Shown one piece after another: positions 41,831 through 50,510 of a stretch of DNA of 64,000 bases. The stretch covers positions 271,967 through 335,966 of the forward strand of contig JBGAJM010000003.1 in the NCBI GenBank assembly GCA_044224925.1, in the 5' to 3' direction. A program made the position numbers and the translations under genes. The notes beneath the pieces were generated by a model, which saw nothing but the letters and a program-made list of their open reading frames with translations, was not told the origin of the DNA and made no database searches. The stretch is from Kapaibacterium sp044224925 (GTDB lineage: Bacteria > Bacteroidota > Ignavibacteria > Kapaibacteriales > Kapaibacteriaceae). Positions within the stretch are counted from its first letter, which is position 1. The number at the start of each line of letters is the position of its first letter.

Positions 41831-42814
41831 ATGAAGCTCTCCATTCTCGACCAGTCACCCGTTGTTGCGGGTATCACGGCCTCGCAAGCCCTTCACAACA
41901 CCGTCGACCTCGCCCGGCATGCCGATGCCTGGGGCTATCATCGCTATTGGGTGGCGGAGCATCATGGTGGTGCCTCGTTCGCATCGGCTTCGCCCGAGAT
42001 CGTGATGACGCGTCTCGCGTCGGCCACAGAGCGCATCCGCATCGGATCCGGTGGCATTCTCGCTCCGCACTATGCACCCTTGAAGGTTGCCGAGGTGGCA
42101 CGGTCCATGGAGGCGTTCTTTCCGGGTCGGATCGATCTGGGTCTGGGACGCGCCCCGGGTGGCGATCCCGTGGTGACGCGTGCGTTGCGCAGCGAGACGA
42201 ACATCGACACCGAGGCCAAGGTACGTTCCATCCTTGCCTACCTTGCCGACCTGCATGTGCCCACGCCCACGTCCGACGTGGTGGCCGTACCCGATGGTGT
42301 GACAGCGCCCGATGTGTGGATCCTTGGCACGAGTGCCGACAGTGCCCGCATGGCCGCACGTCTGGGTCTGCGGTATGCCTTCGGATCCTTTATCGACCCG
42401 ACGAATATGGCAGAGGCGTTTCGGATCTATTGGGGCGACTTCGTCCCCTCCGCCTGGTGCTCCGAGCCCACTACCATGATCGCCACCGTGGCCTTCGCCG
42501 CAGAGACAGAGCGCGATGCACGCGCCATTGCGGCCTGCACCGAGGCGTGGTTCGTGCAGTCGTTCCTGCGTGCCAAGAACGTCCGTTTCCCATCGAGCAT
42601 TGATAGATTAACTATCACGCCAACCGTCTTTGAGCAGGGGATCGTGGAGATGCGCCGACGGTGCGTGATCTACGGCGACGGCACGTCGGCCCGTCAGCAA
42701 CTCGAACATCTCGCAAAAACCTATGCTACGCAGGAGATCGCCGTGGTCACCATCACCGAGCACCACGTGGACCGATTGCGGAGTTATGAGCTGCTGAGCG
42801 CGTCCCCGTCGTGA
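41831..42814 (+). CDS. LLM-class (luciferase-like, MsnO8-type) flavin-dependent oxidoreductase
   Basis: 327 residues. The N-terminus LSILDQSPVVAGITASQALH, then HADAWGYHRYWVAEHH, and RIRIGSGGILAPHYAPLKVA are the standard start of the MsnO8-like LLM group, and GRIDLGLGRAPGGDP contributes to FMN binding. An FMN- or F420-using monooxygenase or reductase of unknown substrate. The start at 41831 follows the promoter box by six bases. The stop codon lies inside a GTGAA-N4-TTCAC palindrome. Confidence 0.88.
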   Translation: MKLSILDQSPVVAGITASQALHNTVDLARHADAWGYHRYWVAEHHGGASFASASPEIVMTRLASATERIRIGSGGILAPHYAPLKVAEVARSMEAFFPGRIDLGLGRAPGGDPVVTRALRSETNIDTEAKVRSILAYLADLHVPTPTSDVVAVPDGVTAPDVWILGTSADSARMAARLGLRYAFGSFIDPTNMAEAFRIYWGDFVPSAWCSEPTTMIATVAFAAETERDARAIAACTEAWFVQSFLRAKNVRFPSSIDRLTITPTVFEQGIVEMRRRCVIYGDGTSARQQLEHLAKTYATQEIAVVTITEHHVDRLRSYELLSASPS

Positions 42815-42824
42815 AATAGTTCAC
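42811..42824. promoter_or_regulatory. Candidate Crp-like operator
   Basis: GTGAAATAGTTCAC is a perfect inverted repeat with a 4-base centre, the geometry of Crp/Fnr sites, and has the same ATAG centre as the FNR box at 15014-15027. It lies about 73 bases upstream of the predicted start of the second MFS gene, and its first half includes the preceding stop codon. Confidence 0.4.
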
Positions 42825-42854
42825 AGATCAATGATCGCACCGCTGCGATATCGC

Positions 42855-42886
42855 TTGTGAACGACACCGCTCTGCCATCATATTTG
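42855..42886 (+). promoter_or_regulatory. Leaderless-type promoter of the second MFS gene
   Basis: TTG (42855-42857), a 21-base spacer, then CATATTTG (42879-42886), one mismatch from TAnnTTTG, ending four bases before the ATG at 42891. No Shine-Dalgarno sequence is present. Confidence 0.6.
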
Positions 42887-42890
42887 GCAG

Positions 42891-44108
42891 ATGCTCACAC
42901 GCCCGCTTTCCGTTTTCCTCCTGTGCTGGTGCACCGGACTTGCCTCCGGATGCATTGCCACCTTCGTTCCGCTCTATTTGCCGAACGTGGTGCAAAGCAT
43001 GGTCGGCACGCAAGACGTTGCCGCGGTCGGACACGTGGGATCGTTCCTGCAAGCGGCCTTCCTCCTTGGTTGGGTGACCGGTGGGATCGTGTTAGGAGCC
43101 GTGGCGGACCGACGTGGACGTACGTCGACGTTGGCCTTGAGTCTCTCGCTCGCCATCGCCTGCACACTGCTTCTTCCTCTCTCCACGCTGCCCTTTCTTA
43201 CCTATGTGTTGCGATTCGCAACGGGCATTGGCGTTGGATCGGCCATGGTGATCTCGACAACATTAGCGGCCGAAGTGCTGAGTGATGCACGGCGACCATG
43301 GCTCATGGGTGTGCTTGCGAACTCGTATGCAGTGGGCATCATCGGTACCGGCGTGGCGCAGACGAAGATCGCTGCATGGCAAACGGTTGCCTATGGGATC
43401 GGCGTCTTCGTTGTGCTGATACCGCTCATCATGCTTGCCGGAAGAAGATCTGTTGCAGCACGTCTTGATGCCGATGTCGAGCCGTCGTTCGGTGCGCTGG
43501 TACGTGACCTTCGAACTCAACGTCGCGAGCTCATCATCGGTTCAACGCTCTTTGGTTGCATCCTCATCTGTCTGTGGGCTGCCTTTTCATGGCTTCCCAG
43601 TTGGGCCACGGCCTTGCATCCGGGCGTGGACGGCGGTATGGGGCTGCGAGGAAAGATCATGATCGCGCTCGGTTTGGGTGGCATCGTGGGGAGCTTGCTG
43701 TCGGGTCCGCTTGCCATGCGCATCGGTCGTGTGCGCACCATCGTGGTGTGTTATGTCGGCGCCATCATCGCAAGTCTACCGTTGTACACCACCGATGTCC
43801 CATCCGCAACGATGATGACGGTGAGCATTGCCGTGCTCGCCATCTTCTTCGGCATGGCGCAGGGACTGATGGCCTTGTACATCCCTGAGCTCTTTGCGCA
43901 CCACATTCGTGCGACCTCGGTGGGCATTTGCTTCAACATCGGGCGCATTCTCACGGCCGGTGCAGTGCTCAACATCGGCGTGCTCGTGGCCGCCTTTGGC
44001 GGATACCGCGAAGCGCTGCTCGTCTTCACATTGCCATTGCTCGTCGGCCTTGTGGTGACGCGCTTTGCGCATGAACCGAAACCCCTCTCGACACCCATTC
44101 TCACATAA
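42891..44108 (+). CDS. MFS transporter (copy 2)
   Basis: 405 residues with 12 membrane segments. It aligns with copy 1 along its length: GAVADRRGRTSTLAL for the first signature, GPLAMRIGRVRTIVV for the second, and YIPELFAHHIRATSVGICFN against YIPELFPTLIRSTATGVCFN. The substrate is unknown. It starts a unit with the three AhpD-like genes 20 bp downstream, so it may export or import a compound connected with them. Confidence 0.85.
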   Translation: MLTRPLSVFLLCWCTGLASGCIATFVPLYLPNVVQSMVGTQDVAAVGHVGSFLQAAFLLGWVTGGIVLGAVADRRGRTSTLALSLSLAIACTLLLPLSTLPFLTYVLRFATGIGVGSAMVISTTLAAEVLSDARRPWLMGVLANSYAVGIIGTGVAQTKIAAWQTVAYGIGVFVVLIPLIMLAGRRSVAARLDADVEPSFGALVRDLRTQRRELIIGSTLFGCILICLWAAFSWLPSWATALHPGVDGGMGLRGKIMIALGLGGIVGSLLSGPLAMRIGRVRTIVVCYVGAIIASLPLYTTDVPSATMMTVSIAVLAIFFGMAQGLMALYIPELFAHHIRATSVGICFNIGRILTAGAVLNIGVLVAAFGGYREALLVFTLPLLVGLVVTRFAHEPKPLSTPILT

Positions 44109-44128
44109 CACACCATCGTACGATCATC

Positions 44129-44662
44129 ATGGCTCACATTCCCGTCGATCCCGCAACACCAGGCATTCGAAGTCTGTTCAACTACCGACCCGAGACCGGG
44201 GCACCGCTCAGTCGACTGGCCCATGCGCTGTTGCATGGAGAGAGTCCGCTGACCAAGGCCGAGCGCGAGTTGCTTGCCACCTTCGTGTCGCATGGCAACA
44301 AGTGCACGTTCTGCACGATGAGTCATGCCGCCGCGGCGCGCCATCACTACGGCGCTGATGCATCCATCGTGGACGATGTGGTCTATCACAACAACACCGA
44401 CCGTCTGTCCGCCAAGATGCGTGCCCTGCTTCCCATTGCCGAGAAGGTTCGGCAAGGTGGACGGATCGTCACCGATGCCGACGTGCAAGCGGCGCGTGAT
44501 GCGGGTGCCGTCGATCGCGACATTCACGATACGGTGCTCATCGCGGCGGCCTTCTGCATGTACAACCGATATGTGGATGGCCTTGCCGCCCTGACCCCTA
44601 CTGATCCGGAAGCGTATGTGCCCATGGGCAAGCGCATGGCCGAGCAAGGGTACGGAGGCTGA
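44129..44662 (+). CDS. AhpD/carboxymuconolactone decarboxylase-family protein, copy 1
   Basis: 177 residues of the AhpD-like 'peroxidase-related' group. The redox motif is C59-x2-C62-x3-H66 (CTFCTMSH), with the preceding catalytic glutamate region LTKAERELLATFVS. Members act in peroxide detoxification or as disulfide reductants. First of three adjacent paralogues, each starting with M-(A/P)-HI and PGI(R/T). The next start is 2 bp after this stop. Confidence 0.88.
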   Translation: MAHIPVDPATPGIRSLFNYRPETGAPLSRLAHALLHGESPLTKAERELLATFVSHGNKCTFCTMSHAAAARHHYGADASIVDDVVYHNNTDRLSAKMRALLPIAEKVRQGGRIVTDADVQAARDAGAVDRDIHDTVLIAAAFCMYNRYVDGLAALTPTDPEAYVPMGKRMAEQGYGG

Positions 44663-44664
44663 TC

Positions 44665-45219
44665 ATGGCACACATCACTGTTCCGTCGGGACTGCCGGGC
44701 ATCACCGGATTGTTGGAATCACGACTCGACACGTCGGCGCCGATCCGCGATCTCACGCAGTTCATCTTGCGTGGACCCAACACGCTCACCGAGGGAGAGC
44801 GTGAGCTGATCGCCACGATCGTCTCTGCGGGCAACGCCTGCACGTTCTGCACGAACGCACATGCTGCCACGGCGGCGCGGTACGGATGGACGCGCGAGGA
44901 AGTGGATGCCATCGTGTGGGATCCGACCACAGCACCCGTCTCCGACAAGGTCCGTCATCTTCTGATCATGGCGCGTGCACTGCAACGCAATGTGCAAGGC
45001 ATCACGGCAGACATGGTGGTAGCGGCACGCAAGGCCGGTGCCACCGACATGGAGATCCACGACACGGTGCTCATCGCATCGCTCTTCTGTTTGTACAATC
45101 GATACGTCGACGGACTTGCGTCCGACTATCCGCCGAGCATGGACTACTACGAGAAACTGGCCGACCGACTTACCACGAATGGCTATGAGCGAAAGGGACT
45201 TCCCAATGCCTCACATTGA
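44665..45219 (+). CDS. AhpD/carboxymuconolactone decarboxylase-family protein, copy 2
   Basis: 184 residues; redox motif C59-x2-C62-x3-H66 (CTFCTNAH) with LTEGERELIATIVS before it, and DMEIHDTVLIASLFCLYNRY in the second half matching copy 1 (DRDIHDTVLIAAAFCMYNRY). It lies 2 bp after copy 1 and overlaps copy 3 by 14 bp. Full-length and intact. Confidence 0.88.
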   Translation: MAHITVPSGLPGITGLLESRLDTSAPIRDLTQFILRGPNTLTEGERELIATIVSAGNACTFCTNAHAATAARYGWTREEVDAIVWDPTTAPVSDKVRHLLIMARALQRNVQGITADMVVAARKAGATDMEIHDTVLIASLFCLYNRYVDGLASDYPPSMDYYEKLADRLTTNGYERKGLPNASH

Positions 45220-45757
45220 TCTTCCCGAAGGCGTGCCGGGTATTCGTGGACCGATGTTGTATCGGCCCGACACGGCACAGCACATGAATGAGCTGGTAAG
45301 TGTGTTGTTGCACGACGAGCATACGCTCTCTGCCGGTGAGCGAGAAATGATAGGAGCCGCAGTGTCGCGGGCGAACGAATGTGTGTATTGTTCGACCATC
45401 CATGCGTCGATCGCCGTTCACCAACTCCATGCAGTTGAAGGCGCTCGAGATCTTGTTGAGTCGGTGCTCCGAGATCCACTGCATGCTCCTGTTTCTGACA
45501 AACTCAATGCCCTGCTCGTCTTGGCACTGCAAGTGCGGAAAGGCGGCAAGGAAGTAACGCCTGAGGCTGTTGCGCATGCACGGTCTGTTGGTGCAACTGA
45601 TATCGAGATCCACGACGCCATTCTCATTGGCGCATCATTCTGCATGTTCAATCGCTATGTCGATGGTCTGGCAACGTACACTCCGGATGATCCCGCCGTG
45701 TACGATGAACTGGGGGCACGTCGAGCAGCACAGGGGTATCGCGTCGGCATTACGTAA
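45206..45757 (+). CDS. AhpD/carboxymuconolactone decarboxylase-family protein, copy 3
   Basis: 183 residues from the ATG at 45206, supported by AAAGGGA eight to fourteen bases upstream and by alignment with copies 1 and 2. Redox motif C59-x2-C62-x3-H66 (CVYCSTIH), glutamate region LSAGEREMIGAAVS, and IEIHDAILIGASFCMFNRYV. It is the most divergent copy. The TonB receptor gene starts 35 bp later, with a GGAG ribosome-binding site and no obvious terminator before it. Confidence 0.88.
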   Translation: MPHIDLPEGVPGIRGPMLYRPDTAQHMNELVSVLLHDEHTLSAGEREMIGAAVSRANECVYCSTIHASIAVHQLHAVEGARDLVESVLRDPLHAPVSDKLNALLVLALQVRKGGKEVTPEAVAHARSVGATDIEIHDAILIGASFCMFNRYVDGLATYTPDDPAVYDELGARRAAQGYRVGIT

Positions 45758-45792
45758 TTCATTCTCATTGTTGGTAACCATTGGAGATGTTC

Positions 45793-48312
45793 ATGAACCA
45801 TGTCGTACGACTTGGGTTGGGGGGCCTGTGCGCACTTGCATTCGCAACGCCATTGTTGGCGTCGGATGGAGTGATCACCGGAACGATCCGTTTTGGAGAA
45901 GGGAAAGAGCCTGCACGAGGTGTGCGTGTGCTTGATTCCGCTACGAAGAAGGTGGCCTTTACGAACGGAAAAGGTCAGTTCACGCTCAAGGGCATCGATG
46001 CAGGAACGCATGCGATCTCATTGCACAGTGTGGCACTGCGTGATACCACGATCAGTGTGAAGACCAACGGCACAGATCCTGTGTCGGTGAACGTCGACAT
46101 GGCCATCACCGAGAACACCTTCGATGCTGTGGTGGTCTACGGTGCAAGCAAGCGTGCCGAGAAGGTCACCGAAACACCGGCAGCCGTTACCGTGATGACG
46201 CCGATCGAGATCCAGCGCGCCTCGCGCGGCAATCAGCTTGGTCGAGCGCTCGAAGGGATGACGGGAGTGGACGTTGTGCAGAACGGTGCTACGGACTTCA
46301 ACGTGAACACGCGCGGATTCAACAACAGCACGAATCGACGGTTGCTCGTGTTGGTGGACGGGCGTGATGTGTCGCTGCAACAGATCGGTGCAACGGAATG
46401 GAACTCCTTCGCCATGCCGCTCGATGAGTTCGCCAGTATCGAACTTGTTCGAGGTCCGGCCGCAGCACTGTATGGTGCCAATGCCTTCAATGGTGTGTTG
46501 AATATGACCACGCTGTCGCCACGCGAATCGCAGGGCACAAAGGTGACGTTGCTTGGTGGTGATTACAAGACCTTCCGCGCCGATGCACGTCATGCAGGTG
46601 TCTTGGGTGACCTTGCGTATAAGGTCACCTTCGGTCACTCCCAGTCGCTCAACCTTGCACAGAACCGTACGGACAGTGCGTCGATGGTGGCCGAGTATCC
46701 TTCGTTGTGGCCGGCGGCGCGCGAGTTCAATGCCGTCACCGCAGAGGATCGCGAAACCTTCGCAACGTATGGAACGGTGCGCATGGACTACAGCTTGAGT
46801 CCAACGCAGACCATTCTCGGAGAGTTCGGCTATTCGCAGTTCGGCAACGAGATCATGCTCGCGGGATCGGGTCGTATCCACGTTCCGAAGTCCGAGAAGC
46901 CCTTTGCACGACTGGCCTATCACGACACGCACTTCCACGTGCAGACCGTGTACAATGCGCGACGCACCATCGACACGATGCGCATCCTTGCCGCCCCTCC
47001 CGGCACCATCATCCTTGACAACTCCTATGATGTCGCCCTTGATGCGCAGTACAACAACACGGCGGGCGAGACCATCACCTATACGCTTGGTACGCAGTTG
47101 CAACACATGTCCATTGGTTCCAACGGAACGGTGTTCTATCCGAACGATCCGATCAAGGCCAACATTGGTGGTGTGTACGGACAGGTACAGTTCAAACCGA
47201 CCGATCAATGGTCGTTCGTGGGATCGGCACGCTACGACAATGCAAGCATCTATCCGCAGCAGTTCTCGCCACGTCTTGCCGTGGTCTTCTCGCCCATTGC
47301 CGGACAGCAGTTCCGCGTTACGGCGGGACGTTCCTTCCAGCGCGCCAACTTCTCGGAGCTCTACCGTCGGTACGGATTCCGTCCGGCTCTTACGGCGCAA
47401 GGACGTCCGGTCAACTTCCGTCCGGTGCAAGCAAGTGTGAACGACACGCTTTCGAAGCTCACAGGCACGTCGCAGAATGTGGACCTCGGTCTGTACGATA
47501 CCACGGTCACATCACCCACCAATCCGCAGGCCATCCAACCGATCGCTCTTGGTGTTGGGAATCCTGACCTCACCGTCGAAGAGAACATCGGCTATGAGTT
47601 CGGTTATAAGGGTGTGATCGGCACGAAGCTCTTTGTGACCGTGGACGCCTACTACAATCGCATGCGCAACTTCATTTCGGGCTTCTTGCCCGGTGTGAAT
47701 GCGAACTACACCACCTGGAATTCGAGTTCGCGACTCCCGGACAATCTCAAACAGTATCAAGGACTCGTCGACTCCATGGTCTACAAGGCCTTGCAAGAAC
47801 AAGATCGAGCGCGCTTCACCACGTACAACAACAATGCGGCCTTCATTGTGTCGAACACCAACCTTGGTCTTGTTGAGCAATACGGACTAGAGATCGGTGC
47901 TGAGTTCCTCGTCAGTGAGCGTTTGAAGGTCAATGCGAACTACGCCTACTATCACGCCAACCTTATCGATGCGAAGACCACGAATCCATTCCTGCAATCG
48001 GGCGACATGCTCCTGTCGCCGAACACCTCTCCTAACCGCGTGAACATCGGTGCATCGTATGCCGTGCCGGGTTCATGGGACGTGTCGGTGATGTGGCGCT
48101 GGGTGGATGGCTTCAACTGGCTGGCCGGCGACTTCAAGGGCTATGTGCCAACCTATAACCTCGTCAACCTCAACGCCGGGCTCCAAGTGATGGACGATCT
48201 CCACGTCGGCCTCGCCATCACCAACGTCTTCGACTTCCGTCACTACGAGATCTACGGCGGTTCGAACATCCCACGTCTCGCCTACCTGAGCGCTTCGTAC
48301 AGCATCAACTAA
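45793..48312 (+). CDS. TonB-dependent receptor with carboxypeptidase-like N-terminal domain
   Basis: 839 residues. Signal peptide (LGLGGLCALAFATPLLA), a carboxypeptidase-regulatory-like domain (about 25-105, GTIRFGEGKEPARGVRVLDS), plug (about 115-240, ETPAAVTVMTPIEIQRA, GVDVVQNGATDFNVNTRGFN, LVDGRDVSLQQ, RGPAAALYGANAFNGVLNM) and a barrel ending in YLSASYSIN. Substrate unknown. The ATG at 45793 has GGAG six bases upstream. It may be co-transcribed with the MFS/AhpD genes and ends at a strong terminator. Confidence 0.92.
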   Translation: MNHVVRLGLGGLCALAFATPLLASDGVITGTIRFGEGKEPARGVRVLDSATKKVAFTNGKGQFTLKGIDAGTHAISLHSVALRDTTISVKTNGTDPVSVNVDMAITENTFDAVVVYGASKRAEKVTETPAAVTVMTPIEIQRASRGNQLGRALEGMTGVDVVQNGATDFNVNTRGFNNSTNRRLLVLVDGRDVSLQQIGATEWNSFAMPLDEFASIELVRGPAAALYGANAFNGVLNMTTLSPRESQGTKVTLLGGDYKTFRADARHAGVLGDLAYKVTFGHSQSLNLAQNRTDSASMVAEYPSLWPAAREFNAVTAEDRETFATYGTVRMDYSLSPTQTILGEFGYSQFGNEIMLAGSGRIHVPKSEKPFARLAYHDTHFHVQTVYNARRTIDTMRILAAPPGTIILDNSYDVALDAQYNNTAGETITYTLGTQLQHMSIGSNGTVFYPNDPIKANIGGVYGQVQFKPTDQWSFVGSARYDNASIYPQQFSPRLAVVFSPIAGQQFRVTAGRSFQRANFSELYRRYGFRPALTAQGRPVNFRPVQASVNDTLSKLTGTSQNVDLGLYDTTVTSPTNPQAIQPIALGVGNPDLTVEENIGYEFGYKGVIGTKLFVTVDAYYNRMRNFISGFLPGVNANYTTWNSSSRLPDNLKQYQGLVDSMVYKALQEQDRARFTTYNNNAAFIVSNTNLGLVEQYGLEIGAEFLVSERLKVNANYAYYHANLIDAKTTNPFLQSGDMLLSPNTSPNRVNIGASYAVPGSWDVSVMWRWVDGFNWLAGDFKGYVPTYNLVNLNAGLQVMDDLHVGLAITNVFDFRHYEIYGGSNIPRLAYLSASYSIN

Positions 48313-48342
48313 CAACTCGTCGGCATCTCCTCATTACAGTGG

Positions 48343-48375
48343 CCCCGGTCTTGCTCCATTGGAGACCGGGGTTTT
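48343..48375 (+). terminator. Rho-independent terminator after the TonB receptor
   Basis: A 9-bp stem CCCCGGTCT / AGACCGGGG around an 11-base loop, followed by TTTTG. Confidence 0.88.
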
Positions 48376-48387
48376 GTATGTTACGTC

Positions 48388-49935
48388 ATGATGTTCACGT
48401 TCATACACCGGGCAAGGTCCGTCTTCGCTCGGCTTCTCTCTATCGGCGTCCTTTGTGCTTTGTCGATCAATACAAGCGTTGAGGTCACGGCCCAATGGCA
48501 ACCGGCGGTGCACATTCGGCATCGCAGTGGTTCCAGTTCTGTGATCTTTCGCACGAGTGTACGAAATGTTGTGATGGCGAAGTTCACGGCATTCGATGGT
48601 AGGCGAAACATGCTCTACGATCTGGATTCGATCATTTCCGATACGGTTCCGTTCCGGCCGTTCGATGGGTTTGTAGACAATCCGAATCACTTGTATGGAA
48701 GGAGCATACAGTGTGACGGGAATCCGGCATTGGACTACATAGATATCTCTGCAACGTTCAACATCTTGACACCGCAAGAGGATTCTCTCCCTATCCCTGT
48801 GAATGCATTCAGGGAGTTTAACGACTACGATGCTGACGGGCTCGATGACATACTCATTGAAGAGTTCGGATCGAGAGCCGAGCTGCTCACGATCCTTTTC
48901 GGAGACAGTACGCTTCCCTTGCGGCAGAAGACGTTGCTGCGTTTACAAACGGAGTATGGAGTTTCTCCCACCAAAGTTGTGGTGAAGACCTTCGGCCGGG
49001 ATCTGCGCGTGGTGAGCTACGGCTGGAACGACAAAGTCGGGCGAGGGGTAGTGGGGATGTATGGTGTCTCACTCGATTCCGTGGCATCACGACCAGACAC
49101 GGTTGACTTGCAGCCAATCCAGGTATACTCGTTCTTCATCAAGCCTATCTACGAGGACTCACTCAGAAAATGGAATCTGGCGCAAGGTGGTCACTTGCAC
49201 TTTTACTCAGATTCAGCTTGGTACTTTGGTATACCCAATCTAAAGAATGGCAAAATGACAAAGGTGACTTCAACAGGAATGACCGTCGTCACAGTTGATT
49301 CGACTATGTATCGAAGTCTAGGTACTGATCTTTGGCCAGACGGGTATTGGGGCACCCATTCATGGGCTGGACATTCCAGAAGTTATGTGCCTATTGACGA
49401 CACTTCTCTTGTACAGTCATTCTATGACTATCCTGACACGAACCTTCGATACTATCGCCTCTCAAGAGTTGTCGTCAAAGACAGTGGTAACCTTCACCTC
49501 GTGATGTCAGACAGCATTACATGGCGAAGTGCGCAAAAGTGTACTGGACTAAACGAGGCAGCGATCATTCCAGACATCGACGGAGACGGTGGGAGTGAGA
49601 TCCTTGTCAATCGCCTGATTTCAGGATCCTCAGACTCCTGCATCAACTACTTCGAGATCTACTTGAGCACGGGTAAAATTCTCTCCGCCTATTCTGAGCC
49701 GCAGCGTTTGGAACTCCCGCACGTGACGCGCACGCAAGGCGGGTGGCTCGTCCCGCACAGTCTGTGCACACAGGCTCCAGATCGCGTCCCTGCCTATGCC
49801 ATCAACGGCAGCCTTATCGGCATCCTCTCTTCATCGAACTTCGATTCGGAGAACTATTTCATTGCCGATCCGCCAAACGCAATCACAGGTGTGGTGCTTA
49901 CTGTGTTCGGAACGTGCTCGCTCAGACTGCAATAG
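48388..49935 (+). CDS. Exported FG-GAP/VCBS-like repeat protein
   Basis: 515 residues with a signal peptide (ARLLSIGVLCALSINTSVEV then TAQ). Two calcium-binding style motifs of FG-GAP repeats are clear: FNDYDADGLDDILIEEFG and IPDIDGDGGSEILVNRL. The remainder is strand-rich and not recognised. No T9SS C-terminal domain is present, though the ending GVVLTVFGTCSLRLQ is hydrophobic. AT content looks higher than in neighbours. A TATGTTAC box lies three bases before the ATG, like the one upstream of the T9SS protein gene at 19235. Confidence 0.65.
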   Translation: MMFTFIHRARSVFARLLSIGVLCALSINTSVEVTAQWQPAVHIRHRSGSSSVIFRTSVRNVVMAKFTAFDGRRNMLYDLDSIISDTVPFRPFDGFVDNPNHLYGRSIQCDGNPALDYIDISATFNILTPQEDSLPIPVNAFREFNDYDADGLDDILIEEFGSRAELLTILFGDSTLPLRQKTLLRLQTEYGVSPTKVVVKTFGRDLRVVSYGWNDKVGRGVVGMYGVSLDSVASRPDTVDLQPIQVYSFFIKPIYEDSLRKWNLAQGGHLHFYSDSAWYFGIPNLKNGKMTKVTSTGMTVVTVDSTMYRSLGTDLWPDGYWGTHSWAGHSRSYVPIDDTSLVQSFYDYPDTNLRYYRLSRVVVKDSGNLHLVMSDSITWRSAQKCTGLNEAAIIPDIDGDGGSEILVNRLISGSSDSCINYFEIYLSTGKILSAYSEPQRLELPHVTRTQGGWLVPHSLCTQAPDRVPAYAINGSLIGILSSSNFDSENYFIADPPNAITGVVLTVFGTCSLRLQ

Positions 49936-49950
49936 TGAAGAAGGGCTTGT

Positions 49951-50433
49951 TCAGGCATTTGTTGTGTTTACGACTGAGATGTCGTCCGTATAGACTTTGA
50001 AGAGATCCACGCTGATCTCGTTCATTGAACGAAGCTCATCAAGGACATCGTCGTCGTAGTGCACGCGGTCGCGCGTCTCGCGAGCAACAAAACGCGCAAG
50101 CATCGTTTCGCGTTCACATTGAACGACGATCACGGAAAGGGCAGTGAGGGAGGCAAGGTGGGACAGATGATCGTGGATGAACTCCGGACGGAACGTCGAC
50201 TCGACGATGCAATTCAGTCCTTGTTCAGCATATACTGTCGCCACGCGGAGCAAGATCTCTTCTGCGAGGATCCCCAAACGCTTCGAATCCGAACGATCAT
50301 GGACCGCGATGTGAGCGGCAAGCTCCTCTTTGACCATATCCTTCCCTAGCACTGGCCAGGCCCGCTGCTGCGCAATGGTCTGTGCCAACGTCGTCTTGCC
50401 ACTGGCAGGAAGCCCCGAGATGAGAATGATCAT
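49951..50433 (-). CDS. P-loop kinase-like protein (AAA/zeta-toxin-like fold)
   Basis: 160 residues from the ATG at 50433. The Walker A motif is GLPASGKTTLAQ at the extreme N-terminus; GKDMVKEELA and CIVESTFRPEFI form the substrate-side region, and CERETMLARFVARETRDRVH resembles an adenylate-kinase-type lid. This is the small predicted ATP-dependent kinase family, often modifying small molecules or nucleic acids, with no known substrate. It is divergent from the iron-operon promoter, 45 bp from the palindrome. Confidence 0.75.
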   Translation of the reverse strand: MIILISGLPASGKTTLAQTIAQQRAWPVLGKDMVKEELAAHIAVHDRSDSKRLGILAEEILLRVATVYAEQGLNCIVESTFRPEFIHDHLSHLASLTALSVIVVQCERETMLARFVARETRDRVHYDDDVLDELRSMNEISVDLFKVYTDDISVVNTTNA

Positions 50434-50453
50434 GATGGATACTACGGAAGAAC

Positions 50454-50498
50454 TTGCAATTTCAGATCCCTTCCTTATATTTGGACTAAGTCCAAATA
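50454..50498 (+). promoter_or_regulatory. Promoter with overlapping 21-bp perfect palindrome (candidate iron operator)
   Basis: TTG (50454-50456), a 19-base spacer and TATATTTG (50476-50483) form a textbook Bacteroidota promoter. TATTTGGACT-A-AGTCCAAATA (50478-50498) is a perfect 10-1-10 palindrome covering the box and the predicted start site, so a bound repressor would block transcription. AAGGAG then precedes the ATG at 50511 by seven bases. Gene content points to an iron-responsive Fur- or DtxR-type repressor; the family is not identified. Confidence 0.8.
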
Positions 50499-50510
50499 AG
50501 GAGAAGCGGA

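Noticed and set aside
46018..47430. A 470-codon open frame on the minus strand
   Set aside because: It lies wholly inside the TonB receptor gene on the other strand and has no signal peptide, motif or ribosome-binding site.
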